64,000 bases of DNA from Rhodoferax potami (GCF_032193805.1 NZ_JAVBIK010000001.1:1819001-1883000); one strand, 5' to 3'; shown: positions 35,063 to 44,715, counted from the stretch's first letter. Notes: generated from the letters alone by a model not told the origin. Numbers and translations: made by a program.

Positions 35063-38000
35063 ATGCCGCCCACCCAGTTCACCTACGAACCACCCGCCAG
35101 TAAGCCCAGCCACGTCGTCAAAGAAGAGCAGATCGAACTCGGCTTCATCGGCAAGCTGCAGGGCCTGAAATACGAATACCGCCCAGACATTCGCGACCGC
35201 GCGGCACTAGAACGCAACTTCCGCGAGAAGTTTGAGGCGCTGAACCGCGTCAAGCTGTCTGATGGCGAATTTGCTCGCCTGCTTGACGAAGTCGTCTCCC
35301 CCGACGTGTTCACCGCCGCCCGTATGCTGCGCGAGCGCAATGCCTTCGTGCGGGAAGACGGCACGCCGCTGAACTACACCCTAGTCAACATCAAAGACTG
35401 GTGCAAAAACACCTTTGAGGTGGTAAACCAACTGCGCATCAACACCGACTACAGCCACCACCGGTACGACGTGCTCATCCTCATCAACGGCGTGCCTTGC
35501 GTGCAGATCGAGTTAAAGACGTTGGGCATCCACCCCCGCCGCGCCATGGAGCAGATCGTTGACTACAAAAACGACCCCGGCAACGGCTACACCAAGACGC
35601 TGCTGTGCTTCCTGCAGCTCTTCATCGTCAGCAACCGCACCAGCACCTATTACTTCGCCAACAACAACGCGCGGCATTTCAGCTTCAATGCCGACGAGCG
35701 CTTTTTGCCCATCTATCAGTTTGCGGACGAAGCCAATAACAAGATCGCCCAGCTCGACGACTTTGCCGACAAATTCCTCGCCAAATGCACCCTGGGCGAA
35801 ACCATCAGCCGCTACATGGTGCTGGTGGCCAGCGAGCAAAAGCTCTTGATGATGCGGCCCTACCAGGTGTATGCAGTCAAACAAATCGTGGACTGCATTC
35901 GCCAGAACAGTGGCAACGGCTACATCTGGCACACCACCGGCAGCGGCAAAACGCTCACGTCCTTCAAAGCCTCCACGCTGCTCAAAGACAACCCCGAGGT
36001 GGAGAAATGCCTCTTTGTGGTGGACCGCAAAGACCTAGACCGCCAAACCCGAGAAGAATTCAACCGCTTCCAGGAAGGCTGTGTGGAGGAAAACACCAAC
36101 ACCGCCACGCTAGTGCGCCGCCTGCTGTCTGACGACTACGCCGACAAGGTCATCGTCACCACCATCCAGAAGCTGGGCTTGGCGCTGGACGAAAAAAGCA
36201 AACGCAACAAACAACAAAAGAAAGACGGCAGGACCACCTACAAGGAGCAGCTTGCACCGCTGGCCGACAAGCGCGTGGTCTTCATCTTTGACGAATGCCA
36301 CCGCTCCCAGTTTGGCGCTAACCATGACGCCATAAAAGAGTTCTTCCCCAAAGCCCAGCTCTTCGGTTTTACCGGCACACCCATTTTTGAAGCCAATGCC
36401 ACGGCCAAACAATACGAGGGTGACGAAGGCCAATTCCGCACCACGGAAGACCTGTTCCAAAAGCAGCTGCACGCCTACACCATCACCCATGCCATTGAAG
36501 ACGCCAACGTACTGCGCTTCCATGTGGACTACTTCAAGCCCGAAGGTAAAAACTCACCCAAGCCGGGCGAGGCCTTGGCCAAGAAGGCGGTCATCGAAGC
36601 CATACTGGCCAAGCACGACACCGCCACCGCAGGCCGCCGCTTCAATGCCGTGCTGGCCACCGCCAGCATCAACGAAGCCATTGAGTACCACCGCTTGTTT
36701 GATGAACTGCAAAAGGCTAAGCATGAGACCGACCCCAGCTTTGTGCCCCTGAACATCGCCTGCGTGTTCTCGCCCCCGGCGGAGGGCGATGCTGATGTGA
36801 AGCAAATTCAGGAAGACCTGCCCCAAGAAAAGCTGGACAACCAGCAAGACCCCGAAGGCAAGAAAGCTGCGCTCAAAGCCATCCTCGCCAGCTACAACGC
36901 CCGCTACGGCACCAACCACACCATCAATGAGTTCGACCTGTACTACCAAGACGTACAAAAGCGCATCAAAGACCAGCAGTGGCCCAATGCAGACTACCCG
37001 GCTGCCAAGAAGATCGACATCACCATCGTGGTGGACATGCTGCTCACCGGCTTTGACAGCAAATTCCTCAACACTTTGTATGTGGACAAAAACCTCAAGC
37101 ACCACGGCTTGATACAGGCCTTCTCGCGCACCAACCGCGTGCTCAACGGCAGCAAACCCTACGGCAACGTGCTGGACTTTCGCCAACAGCAAACCAATGT
37201 GGACACCGCTATTGCCCTGTTCTCGGGCGAGAAAAAGGGCGAACAGGCTCGCGAAATCTGGCTGGTGGACAAGGCCCCGGTGGTCATCCAAAAGCTGGAC
37301 GCTGCCGTCACCAAGCTGGCCGACTTCCTGCAAAGCCAGGGCCTGGCCTGCACGCCCGAGGCCGTGCACAGCCTTAAGGGCGACGAAGCCCGCGCTGCCT
37401 TCATCAAAAACTTCAAGGAAGTGCAGCGCCTCAAAACTCAGCTAGACCAATACACCGACCTCACCGACGATAACGCGGTAGCCATCGAACACATCCTGCC
37501 CGCAGAAAACCTGCAAGGATTTCGCGGTGCCTACCTGGAAACCGCCCAGCGCCTCAAGGCACAACAGGCCCAGCCAGACCAAGGCAGTATGGGTGCTGGT
37601 GTCGAGGTGGACCAGCTCGACTTTGAGTTTGTGCTCTTTGCCAGCGCGGTGATCGACTACGACTACATCATGGGCCTCATGTCACGTTACACGCAGGGCA
37701 CGGGTAAACAGAAGATGACCAAGGATGAGCTGATCGGCTTGATCCTGGCCGATGCGAAGTTCATGAACGAGCGCGACGACATTGCCGCCTATATCAACAC
37801 CCTGAAGGCAGGCGAAGGCCTGAGCGAGACCGCCATCCGCGAGGGCTACACCAGGTTTAAGAAAGAGAAAGACAGCGCCGAACTGACCGACATTGCCACC
37901 CGCCACCAGTTGACCCCCGCCGCCCTGCAAATCTTTGTAGACGGTATCTTGCAGCGCATGATTTTTGATGGCGAGGCGCTGAGCGACCTGATGACCCCGC

Positions 38001-38122
38001 TGGACTTGGGCTGGAAGGCCCGCGCCCAGGCAGAAACGGCGCTCATGAAAGAGCTGGTGCCGTTGCTGACCAAGCGTGCGCAGGATCGCGAAATTTCTGG
38101 GTTGAGCGCGTATGAGCAATAG
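35063..38122 (+). CDS. hsdR: Type I restriction endonuclease, R subunit
   Basis: This 1019-residue motor and nuclease subunit has a PD-(D/E)xK nuclease near the N-terminus (D136, E150 and K152 in YDVLILINGVPCVQIELKT), superfamily 2 helicase with Walker A TTGSGKT (291-297) and DECH box (410-413), and a C-terminal region for binding the methylase. It translocates and cuts unmodified DNA. It is the first gene of the cluster and overlaps hsdS by 11 nt. The order R-S-(accessory)-M, with hsdM last, is unusual. No good ribosome site is visible. Confidence 0.95.
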   Translation: MPPTQFTYEPPASKPSHVVKEEQIELGFIGKLQGLKYEYRPDIRDRAALERNFREKFEALNRVKLSDGEFARLLDEVVSPDVFTAARMLRERNAFVREDGTPLNYTLVNIKDWCKNTFEVVNQLRINTDYSHHRYDVLILINGVPCVQIELKTLGIHPRRAMEQIVDYKNDPGNGYTKTLLCFLQLFIVSNRTSTYYFANNNARHFSFNADERFLPIYQFADEANNKIAQLDDFADKFLAKCTLGETISRYMVLVASEQKLLMMRPYQVYAVKQIVDCIRQNSGNGYIWHTTGSGKTLTSFKASTLLKDNPEVEKCLFVVDRKDLDRQTREEFNRFQEGCVEENTNTATLVRRLLSDDYADKVIVTTIQKLGLALDEKSKRNKQQKKDGRTTYKEQLAPLADKRVVFIFDECHRSQFGANHDAIKEFFPKAQLFGFTGTPIFEANATAKQYEGDEGQFRTTEDLFQKQLHAYTITHAIEDANVLRFHVDYFKPEGKNSPKPGEALAKKAVIEAILAKHDTATAGRRFNAVLATASINEAIEYHRLFDELQKAKHETDPSFVPLNIACVFSPPAEGDADVKQIQEDLPQEKLDNQQDPEGKKAALKAILASYNARYGTNHTINEFDLYYQDVQKRIKDQQWPNADYPAAKKIDITIVVDMLLTGFDSKFLNTLYVDKNLKHHGLIQAFSRTNRVLNGSKPYGNVLDFRQQQTNVDTAIALFSGEKKGEQAREIWLVDKAPVVIQKLDAAVTKLADFLQSQGLACTPEAVHSLKGDEARAAFIKNFKEVQRLKTQLDQYTDLTDDNAVAIEHILPAENLQGFRGAYLETAQRLKAQQAQPDQGSMGAGVEVDQLDFEFVLFASAVIDYDYIMGLMSRYTQGTGKQKMTKDELIGLILADAKFMNERDDIAAYINTLKAGEGLSETAIREGYTRFKKEKDSAELTDIATRHQLTPAALQIFVDGILQRMIFDGEALSDLMTPLDLGWKARAQAETALMKELVPLLTKRAQDREISGLSAYEQ

Positions 38123-39395
38123 GGACAAGGCAGCGCTAGTACCGAAGCTGCGGTTTCCGGAGTTTCGTGGGGCGTTGGATTGGAAAGAAACGCGACTAGG
38201 CCAACTCGGCGAGCTGGTTTCAGGTCTAACTTACAGCCCGGATGACGTGAGAGAAACTGGACTCTTGGTTTTGCGATCATCCAATGTTCAAAATGGCAAG
38301 ATCGCTCTCGATGATTGTGTCTACGTAGACCCTGCCACAAAGGGTGCCAACCTATCCCAGGCTAACGACATTTTGATATGCGTTCGAAACGGCTCGGTTG
38401 CATTGATAGGAAAAAATGCGCTTATCCCGGAGGGAATGCCGCTATGTACTCATGGCGCGTTTATGACGGTGTTTCGGTCTAAATCGGCCAAATTTGTATT
38501 TCAACTTTTTCAATCCGATAAATACCAAAAACAAGTTGCGGGCGATCTTGGTGCCACGATTAACTCGATAAATGGTGGGCAGTTGGTCAAGTACACGTTT
38601 GCTGTTCCACAACCGTCGGAACAACAAAAAATCGCCGATTGCCTGAGTTCCTTGGACGAACTGATCGCCGCGCAAGCCCGCAAAGTGGACGCGCTCAAGA
38701 CCCATAAGAAAGGGCTGATACAGCAACTTTTCCCCCGTGAAGGCGAAACCCAACCGCGTCTGCGGTTTCCTGAGTTTCGGGATACGGGGGAATGGGAGTG
38801 GGTTGAACTGGGGGAAAAGGTTGATTTTCTATCCGGCTATCCTTTCGATGGCCCTGATATTTCCCAAGACAGCAGCGGAATCCCCTTGCTTCGCGGCATC
38901 AACGTGACGGAAGGCAGAATTCGCCACAACTCTGAGATCGACAGGTATTACATCGGATCGACGGAAGGACTCGAAAAGTACAGACTTCAAGTCAACGATT
39001 TGGTAATCGGAATGGACGGGTCGAAGGTAGGTAAGAATTCGGCGTTGGTTTCAGAAACTGATGTGGGTGCTTTGCTTATCCAGCGAGTCGCCCGTTTGAG
39101 AGCGAATAAGGTACCGCTAATTCAATTCATTTTTCAGAGAGTGCATTCGCCCTCCTTCCACGCCTATGTGGACCGCATCAATACTAGTTCGGGCATTCCA
39201 CACATCAGTGCGAAGCAGATCAAAGAGTTCCGCATTTGTTTCCCGTCGGACGAAGAACAACAACGTATCGCCGACTGCCTCACCTCCCTCGACGCCCTTA
39301 TCACAGCCGCCATCCAAGAGCTCGACACCCTCAAGACCCACAAGAAGGGTTTGATGCAGCAGCTTTTCCCTTCGGCGGAGGCAGCTGAGGCATGA
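38112..39395 (+). CDS. hsdS: Type I R-M specificity subunit
   Basis: This 427-residue protein has two target recognition domains (about 10-165 and 230-385), each followed by the conserved helical spacer containing EQQ(K/R)IADCL.SLD and LKTHKKGL(I/M)QQLFP. The two spacers are near copies of each other. The recognition domains are visibly more AT-rich than the spacers, as expected for exchangeable parts. The stop overlaps an ATG by ATGA, which opens a 21-codon remnant of rhuM. Confidence 0.94.
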   Translation: MSNRDKAALVPKLRFPEFRGALDWKETRLGQLGELVSGLTYSPDDVRETGLLVLRSSNVQNGKIALDDCVYVDPATKGANLSQANDILICVRNGSVALIGKNALIPEGMPLCTHGAFMTVFRSKSAKFVFQLFQSDKYQKQVAGDLGATINSINGGQLVKYTFAVPQPSEQQKIADCLSSLDELIAAQARKVDALKTHKKGLIQQLFPREGETQPRLRFPEFRDTGEWEWVELGEKVDFLSGYPFDGPDISQDSSGIPLLRGINVTEGRIRHNSEIDRYYIGSTEGLEKYRLQVNDLVIGMDGSKVGKNSALVSETDVGALLIQRVARLRANKVPLIQFIFQRVHSPSFHAYVDRINTSSGIPHISAKQIKEFRICFPSDEEQQRIADCLTSLDALITAAIQELDTLKTHKKGLMQQLFPSAEAAEA

Positions 39396-39457
39396 GCAAC
39401 TTGATTCTTTACACCACCGACGACGACAGGAGCCAGATGCCCGGCTGGGTTAGGTAG
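39392..39457 (+). pseudogene. 21-codon remnant of the rhuM start
   Basis: It starts at the ATGA overlap with hsdS and encodes MSNLILYTTDDDRSQ before diverging and stopping. The first 47 nt (39392-39438) match the start of rhuM at 41179-41225 at 43 positions. This shows where rhuM originally followed hsdS, before the ATPase/TOPRIM-like cassette entered. Confidence 0.8.
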
Positions 39458-39470
39458 AAAAGGACAACCA

Positions 39471-40589
39471 ATGAAAATAGATCAGATCGAAGTTTCGGGC
39501 TTCAAAAGTGTGGCCGACCTTCAACTGCTGGGCTTAGAGCCGTTCAGTGTGTTTGCTGGCCCTAACGGCTCTGGCAAAAGCAATTTGATGGATGCGTTGT
39601 CCTTCGTCAGTGCTGTCGTTGAGTCCGGGGCGGTCAAGGCTTTGCGCCAGTTTCGTGGCTTTCCGCAGGTTCACAGTTACAAGCTTCGAAAGCGCAATGC
39701 ACGGACCTTTGGTTTCAGCATCCGTGCAACTTTGGATGGGCGAGCCCTGGCCTATACCCTCAAAGTGCACGACATGGATACGTCCCCCGTGCTGGATGAG
39801 TCTCTGGTGGTGAACGGGAAGAAGCTTTTGGAACGAAAGAAAGGGAGTGACCCCGTCATTTCCTCATTCGATAGTGATAAGTCCATCACCATTGAAAAAT
39901 TGCCACCGGACATGTCGGGGCTGCTGTTCACCCAGGGTGAATTTCCGCTCTACGACTACTTGACCAATGTGGAGGTTTTTCGCTTTGACCCCTTGGGTGC
40001 GAAAGAGCCTGATGGCTCCAGCGCTGATACCACCGCATTGCACCCTAACGGGCATAACGTGGCGACGATGCTTGCTTCTCTTGAGAAGGATGAGAATTTC
40101 CGCACGCAGGTGATGGAATGGATGAATCTTTTGGTGCCGGGCATGGAGCACGTTCGCGCTGAGCCTGACCGCCTGAGCGGCGGTACGGTGATCAAGTTCA
40201 AGGAAGAGGGCACGAAGGCGCACTTTCCTGCGAATCTGATTTCGGATGGAACTATCTACGCGCTGTGCATCATGACGGCGGTGCTCAGCCGCGCTAAACG
40301 GCATGGCATCACGTTGATAGAAGAGCCCGAGCGAGGGCTACACCCCAAAGGTATTGAGGCGTTGGTGGACTTGATGCGCCAAAACGCAAGCATTGAGCAC
40401 CCGGTTTTTGTGACAACGCATAGCGAGTCGTTGGTTCGCGCATCGACGGTGAGTGAGTTGTGGCTGGTTAACAAGTTGGAGGGTAAAACTGTTGCCAAGA
40501 ATGCAGCTCAAAGTAGTGCTGCATTGGATGGCCTGAATCTGGACACGGCATGGCTCATGAACATGTTTGATGGGGGGCTGCCATGGTGA
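39471..40589 (+). CDS. AAA/ABC-type ATPase (AAA_21-like) of a two-gene defence cassette
   Basis: This 372-residue OLD-like ATPase has Walker A GPNGSGKSN (30-38), a signature-like LISDGTIYAL, Walker B with acidic pair LIEEPERGLHP and H-loop VTTHSES. There is no nuclease domain of its own; the next gene, overlapping by 7 nt, encodes a TOPRIM-like protein. This two-part design recalls AriA-AriB (PARIS) and AbiL-type abortive infection systems. AAAGGA lies upstream of the ATG. Base composition is more AT-rich than hsdR. Family assignment beyond the general type is inference. Confidence 0.8.
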   Translation: MKIDQIEVSGFKSVADLQLLGLEPFSVFAGPNGSGKSNLMDALSFVSAVVESGAVKALRQFRGFPQVHSYKLRKRNARTFGFSIRATLDGRALAYTLKVHDMDTSPVLDESLVVNGKKLLERKKGSDPVISSFDSDKSITIEKLPPDMSGLLFTQGEFPLYDYLTNVEVFRFDPLGAKEPDGSSADTTALHPNGHNVATMLASLEKDENFRTQVMEWMNLLVPGMEHVRAEPDRLSGGTVIKFKEEGTKAHFPANLISDGTIYALCIMTAVLSRAKRHGITLIEEPERGLHPKGIEALVDLMRQNASIEHPVFVTTHSESLVRASTVSELWLVNKLEGKTVAKNAAQSSAALDGLNLDTAWLMNMFDGGLPW

Positions 40590-41182
40590 AAGTGGGGTTC
40601 ATTGTGGAAGGGGATTCCGAAAAGGTTCTGATCGAGTCCGCCGGATTTAGAAAATGGGCAGGCGATCAGGGTCTCGAAATTTGTAGCCCCGTGATCAACG
40701 CCAAAGGCGGTGGAAACCTACTCCCGCACCATATCAAACCCATGTTGGCGCAATTTGCTCGTAGTCAACCTGAGCACATAGTGATATTGACGGATCTGGA
40801 GGATGCAGCAGATGTGGAAGCAGTCAAAGCCCGCATCACAACAGAGCACACAAACTTGATTTTTATTGCGGTCAAAGCGCTTGAGGCATGGTTTTTGGCT
40901 GATACCGATGCCATGCGCCGTTGGCTAAATGTGCCGGATTTTTTTGAACCCACACCAGAGCAAACTCTTGAAATGCCTTGGGAGCGGTTGAAGGAAGTGG
41001 CCAAGGCACACAACTCCAGGGGGCCTGGCAGCAACAAGGTCATTTTTGCGAAAAAGATGTGCAGCTCGGCGCTGCGATACGAACTTGAGCGGGCAGCCGC
41101 TCATCCAGCATGCCCCAGCGCCAAAGCTTTCAGGGATGGACTGGTCGAATTGGGTGGAAATAACTCCCCCTTGCAAGGATGA
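40583..41182 (+). CDS. TOPRIM-like (DUF4276-type) protein, partner of the ATPase
   Basis: This 199-residue protein begins VGFIVEGDSEKVLIE, with the acidic residue expected of a TOPRIM fold, followed later by ILTDLEDAAD, which resembles the DxD metal motif. Proteins of this type (DUF4276, RloB, AriB) act as nuclease or effector next to ABC-like ATPases. It overlaps the ATPase gene by 7 nt and rhuM by ATGA. Effector activity is inferred from position and motifs. Confidence 0.72.
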   Translation: MVKVGFIVEGDSEKVLIESAGFRKWAGDQGLEICSPVINAKGGGNLLPHHIKPMLAQFARSQPEHIVILTDLEDAADVEAVKARITTEHTNLIFIAVKALEAWFLADTDAMRRWLNVPDFFEPTPEQTLEMPWERLKEVAKAHNSRGPGSNKVIFAKKMCSSALRYELERAAAHPACPSAKAFRDGLVELGGNNSPLQG

Positions 41183-42180
41183 GCGACCTGATTCTTTACA
41201 CCACCGACGACGGCAAGAGCCAGATTCAACTGCGGGCCGACCTAGGCACTGTGTGGCTGACCCAGTTAGAAATGGCAGAGCTGTTTGACGCCACCAAGCA
41301 GAACATCTCCCTGCATCTCAAGAACATCATTGAAGATGGCGAATTGGATGCAAATTCAGTTGTCAAGGAATCCTTGACAACTGCCTCCGACACAAAGAAG
41401 TACCGCACCCAGCTCTACAACCTCGACGCCATCTTGGCCGTGGGCTACCGGGTGCGCTCGCCGCGCGGGGTGCAGTTCCGTCGCTGGGCATCCACGGTGC
41501 TCAAGGAGTACCTGGTCAAGGGCTTTGTAATGGACGACGAGCGGCTCAAGAACCCGGATGGCCGCCCGGACTACTTTGATGAGATGCTGGCGCGCATCCG
41601 GGACATACGAGCCTCGGAAAAGCGCTTCTACCAAAAGGTGCTCGACCTGTTTGCGCTCTCTAGCGACTACGACAAGTCCGATGAGACTACACAGACATTT
41701 CTTGCCACGGTGCAAAACCTGCTGCTCTATGCCGTGACGCAAAAGACAGCAGCGGAGCTGATTGTGAGCCGTGCCAACCCTGCAGACGCCCACTTTGGCC
41801 TGCTGAGCTGGAAGGGCGCCCAGGTGCGCAAGCAAGACATCGTGGTGGCCAAGAACTACCTGACTGAGGACGAAGTGGACACGCTGAACCGGCTGGTGGT
41901 CATCTTCCTGGAGACGGCAGAGCTGCGCGCCAAGCGGCAAGCTATCACCAGCATGAGTTTTTGGCGCGAGAACGTAGGCCAGATTGTTGTGTCCAACGGC
42001 TTTCCGCTGTTGAGTGGCGCCGGATCGGTCAGCCACGCCCGCATGGAGCAAAAGCTGGAGCCGCTGTATCTGGACTTTGACCAGCGCCGCAAGGCTGAGG
42101 AAGCCCGTGCTGCTGATGCGCAGGATGAGGCTGAGTTGAAGGCGCTGGAAAACACCCTCAAGAACCGTCCAAAACAATAA
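41179..42180 (+). CDS. rhuM: RhuM family protein
   Basis: This 333-residue member of the RhuM (virulence RhuM) family has an N-terminal winged-helix-like region (TVWLTQLEMAELFDATKQNISLHLKNI), followed by the family core YNLDAILAVGYRVRSPRGVQFRRWAS and a Fic-like helical C-terminus. It is common in type I R-M loci, and its role is unresolved. Its start is duplicated 1.8 kb upstream just after hsdS. The ATG overlaps the TOPRIM-like gene stop. Confidence 0.88.
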   Translation: MSDLILYTTDDGKSQIQLRADLGTVWLTQLEMAELFDATKQNISLHLKNIIEDGELDANSVVKESLTTASDTKKYRTQLYNLDAILAVGYRVRSPRGVQFRRWASTVLKEYLVKGFVMDDERLKNPDGRPDYFDEMLARIRDIRASEKRFYQKVLDLFALSSDYDKSDETTQTFLATVQNLLLYAVTQKTAAELIVSRANPADAHFGLLSWKGAQVRKQDIVVAKNYLTEDEVDTLNRLVVIFLETAELRAKRQAITSMSFWRENVGQIVVSNGFPLLSGAGSVSHARMEQKLEPLYLDFDQRRKAEEARAADAQDEAELKALENTLKNRPKQ

Positions 42181-42212
42181 CGAATACAAACAGCGCCTGT
42201 GGAGGAAACACT

Positions 42213-43076
42213 ATGGATGAACACCTAAAAGCCTTGCAAACCAGCCTGGAAGCTGGCGCCCAACGCGCAGATGCAGAGGGCATCGAATTTTGGTTTGCCC
42301 GAGATTTGCAAACGCCCTTGGGCTATGCCCGTTGGGAGAACTTTCAAACCGCCATCCAGCGTGCCATGCAATCGTGCGAAGCCTCTGGACATGGGGTTTT
42401 GGATCATTTTCGTGGCGTCACGAAAATGATCGCCCTTGGAAAAGGCGGTGAAAGGGAAATTGATGATTTCATGCTTACCCGCTATGCCTGCTACCTGATT
42501 GCCCAAAACGGCGACTCACGCAAACAGGAAATTGCCTTTGCACAAACCTACTTTGCCGTACAAACCCGCAAGCAAGAGCTGATTGAAGACCGCATGCGCC
42601 TGCAAGCGCGCATGGAAGCTCGTGACAGGCTCAAGGAGTCAGAGAAAGCGCTATCGCAAAACATTTACGAACGTGGCGTGGATGATGCCGGTTTTGGTCG
42701 TATCCGCTCGCGTGGTGACCAAGCGCTGTTTGGCGGCCACACCACGCTGGCGATGAAAAACAAATACGGCATTGTGGCCAGCCGACCACTGGCTGATTTT
42801 TTGCCAACGCTGACGATTGCGGCCAAAAACCTGGCTACCGAAATGACCAACCACAATGTGCAGCAAGACAACTTGCGTGGTGAACCAGCCATCACGCATG
42901 AACATGTAAAAAACAACGAGAGCGTACGCGACATGCTGGGGCAGCGAGGTATTCAGCCGGAAAAACTCGCGGCTGAAGAAGACCTGAAGAAGCTGGAGCG
43001 CAGGGTCAAAACAGAAGACAAGAAATTGGCAGAGCGCACCAAAACGCTTCCACCGCCGCAGAACGGCAATCAATAA
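42213..43076 (+). CDS. dinD: DNA damage-inducible protein D-like (DinD)
   Basis: This 287-residue protein matches the DinD family: FWFARDLQTPLGYARWENFQTAI, DDFMLTRYACYLIAQNGD, IAFAQTYFAVQTRKQEL, and the central ARGVDDAGFGRIRSRGDQALFGG-like segment. E. coli DinD is LexA-controlled and inhibits RecA-mediated strand exchange; it is often carried in R-M islands. GGAGGAAA precedes the ATG. I see no LexA box here. A perfect 13-bp inverted repeat lies in the coding sequence at 42402-42431. Confidence 0.88.
   Translation: MDEHLKALQTSLEAGAQRADAEGIEFWFARDLQTPLGYARWENFQTAIQRAMQSCEASGHGVLDHFRGVTKMIALGKGGEREIDDFMLTRYACYLIAQNGDSRKQEIAFAQTYFAVQTRKQELIEDRMRLQARMEARDRLKESEKALSQNIYERGVDDAGFGRIRSRGDQALFGGHTTLAMKNKYGIVASRPLADFLPTLTIAAKNLATEMTNHNVQQDNLRGEPAITHEHVKNNESVRDMLGQRGIQPEKLAAEEDLKKLERRVKTEDKKLAERTKTLPPPQNGNQ
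42402..42431. repeat. 13-bp perfect inverted repeat within dinD
   Basis: GATCATTTTCGTG and CACGAAAATGATC flank a 4-nt loop. The stretch encodes DHFRGVTKMI. The stem could form in DNA or mRNA; it may be chance. Confidence 0.5.
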
Positions 43077-43079
43077 ACC

Positions 43080-44705
43080 ATGACAGAACAAAACCAAAAA
43101 CAACTGGGCAACACCCTTTGGGCTATTGCCGATCAACTGCGCGGGGCCATGGATGCGGATGATTTCCGTGACTACATGTTGTCGTTCCTTTTCCTGCGTT
43201 ACCTGTCTGACAACTACGAGGCAGCGGCCAAGAAGGAGCTAGGCAGTGACTACCCGCAGGTGGAAAAGAAAGACGACAGCAGTGCGCGCCCCGTACCGCT
43301 GGCGCTGTGGTACGCCAACAACCCGGCAGATGTGACGGCGTTTGAAAAGCAAATGCGCCGCAAGGTGCACTACGTGGTCCAGCCCCAGCACTTGTGGAGC
43401 AGCATTGCCAATATGGCTCGCACCCAAAGTGATGAGCTACTCAACACGCTGCAAGCAGGCTTTAAGTACATCGAGACTGAATCATTTGAAAGCACCTTCC
43501 AGGGCTTGTTTTCTGAAATTGACCTAGGTTCGTCCAAGCTTGGCAAGGGCTACCCAGAGCGCAATGCCAAGCTGTGCGTCATCATCAAAAAGATCGCTGA
43601 TGGGCTGGCAGAGTTCTCTGACAAGCTGGATACCTTGGGTGATGCGTATGAGTACCTGATTGGCCAGTTTGCCGCTGGCTCGGGCAAGAAGGCGGGCGAG
43701 TTTTATACGCCGCAGCAAATCTCCGACATTCTTTCCACCATAGTCACGCTAGATAGCCAAGAGCCCCGCACAGGTGTGAAACAACGGCTGGAAAACGTGA
43801 TGGACTTTGCGTGCGGCTCAGGCTCGCTGCTGCTGAACGTGCGCAAAAAGACCAAGGAAGCTGGCGGCACCATCGGCAGGATTTACGGGCAAGAGAAGAA
43901 CATCACCACCTACAACCTAGCGCGCATGAACATGCTGCTACACGGGGTGAAGGACACGGAGTTTGAAATCTTCCACGGTGACACGCTCACCAACGACTGG
44001 GACATCCTTCGAGAGCTAAACCCAGCCAAAAAGCCGTCGTTTGACGCCATCGTGGCCAACCCGCCATTTAGCTACCGCTGGGAGCCGACCGAAGCCATGG
44101 GCGACGACGTACGCTTCAAAAGCCATGGCTTGGCACCCAAGTCGGCGGCGGACTTTGCCTTTTTGCTGCACGGCTTTCACTTCCTCAAAGACGAGGGCGT
44201 GATGGCCATCATCCTGCCCCACGGCGTGTTGTTCCGTGGCGGAGCAGAAGAGCGCATCCGCACCAAGCTGCTGAAGGACGGCCACATCGACACGGTGATT
44301 GGTCTACCGTCTAACCTGTTTTATTCCACAGGCATTCCGGTATGCATCTTGGTGCTGAAGAAGTGCAAGAAGCCGGACGACGTGCTGTTCATCAATGCAG
44401 CAGCGGACTTTGACAAGGGCAAGCGCCAGAACCAATTGTCAAACGCGCATATTGCCAAGATCATCAAGACCTACCAATTCCGCGAGGAAGAAGCACGCTA
44501 CTCACGCCGCGTCGGGATGGCCGAGATTGAGAAGAATGAGTTCAACTTGAACATCTCGCGTTACATCAGCACCGCAGTGGGCGAGGCGGAGATTGACCTG
44601 GAGGTAACCCACCGCGAGCTGGTGGAGATTGAGAAGGCCATCGCTGCAGCTAAGGACAAGCACAACGGCTTTTTAGAAGAACTCGGACTAAAACTGCTTC
44701 CGTAG
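43080..44705 (+). CDS. hsdM: Type I R-M DNA methyltransferase, M subunit
   Basis: This 541-residue N6-adenine methylase has an N-terminal HsdM helical domain (TLWAIADQLRGAMDADDFRDYMLSFLFLRYLSD), AdoMet motif DFACGSGSLL (242-251) and catalytic NPPF (327-330). It methylates the sites defined by HsdS and forms the cutting complex with HsdR. It starts 3 nt after dinD and is the last gene of the island. The right-hand dispersed element begins 10 nt after its stop. Confidence 0.95.
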   Translation: MTEQNQKQLGNTLWAIADQLRGAMDADDFRDYMLSFLFLRYLSDNYEAAAKKELGSDYPQVEKKDDSSARPVPLALWYANNPADVTAFEKQMRRKVHYVVQPQHLWSSIANMARTQSDELLNTLQAGFKYIETESFESTFQGLFSEIDLGSSKLGKGYPERNAKLCVIIKKIADGLAEFSDKLDTLGDAYEYLIGQFAAGSGKKAGEFYTPQQISDILSTIVTLDSQEPRTGVKQRLENVMDFACGSGSLLLNVRKKTKEAGGTIGRIYGQEKNITTYNLARMNMLLHGVKDTEFEIFHGDTLTNDWDILRELNPAKKPSFDAIVANPPFSYRWEPTEAMGDDVRFKSHGLAPKSAADFAFLLHGFHFLKDEGVMAIILPHGVLFRGGAEERIRTKLLKDGHIDTVIGLPSNLFYSTGIPVCILVLKKCKKPDDVLFINAAADFDKGKRQNQLSNAHIAKIIKTYQFREEEARYSRRVGMAEIEKNEFNLNISRYISTAVGEAEIDLEVTHRELVEIEKAIAAAKDKHNGFLEELGLKLLP

Positions 44706-44715
44706 CAGGGAAAAC

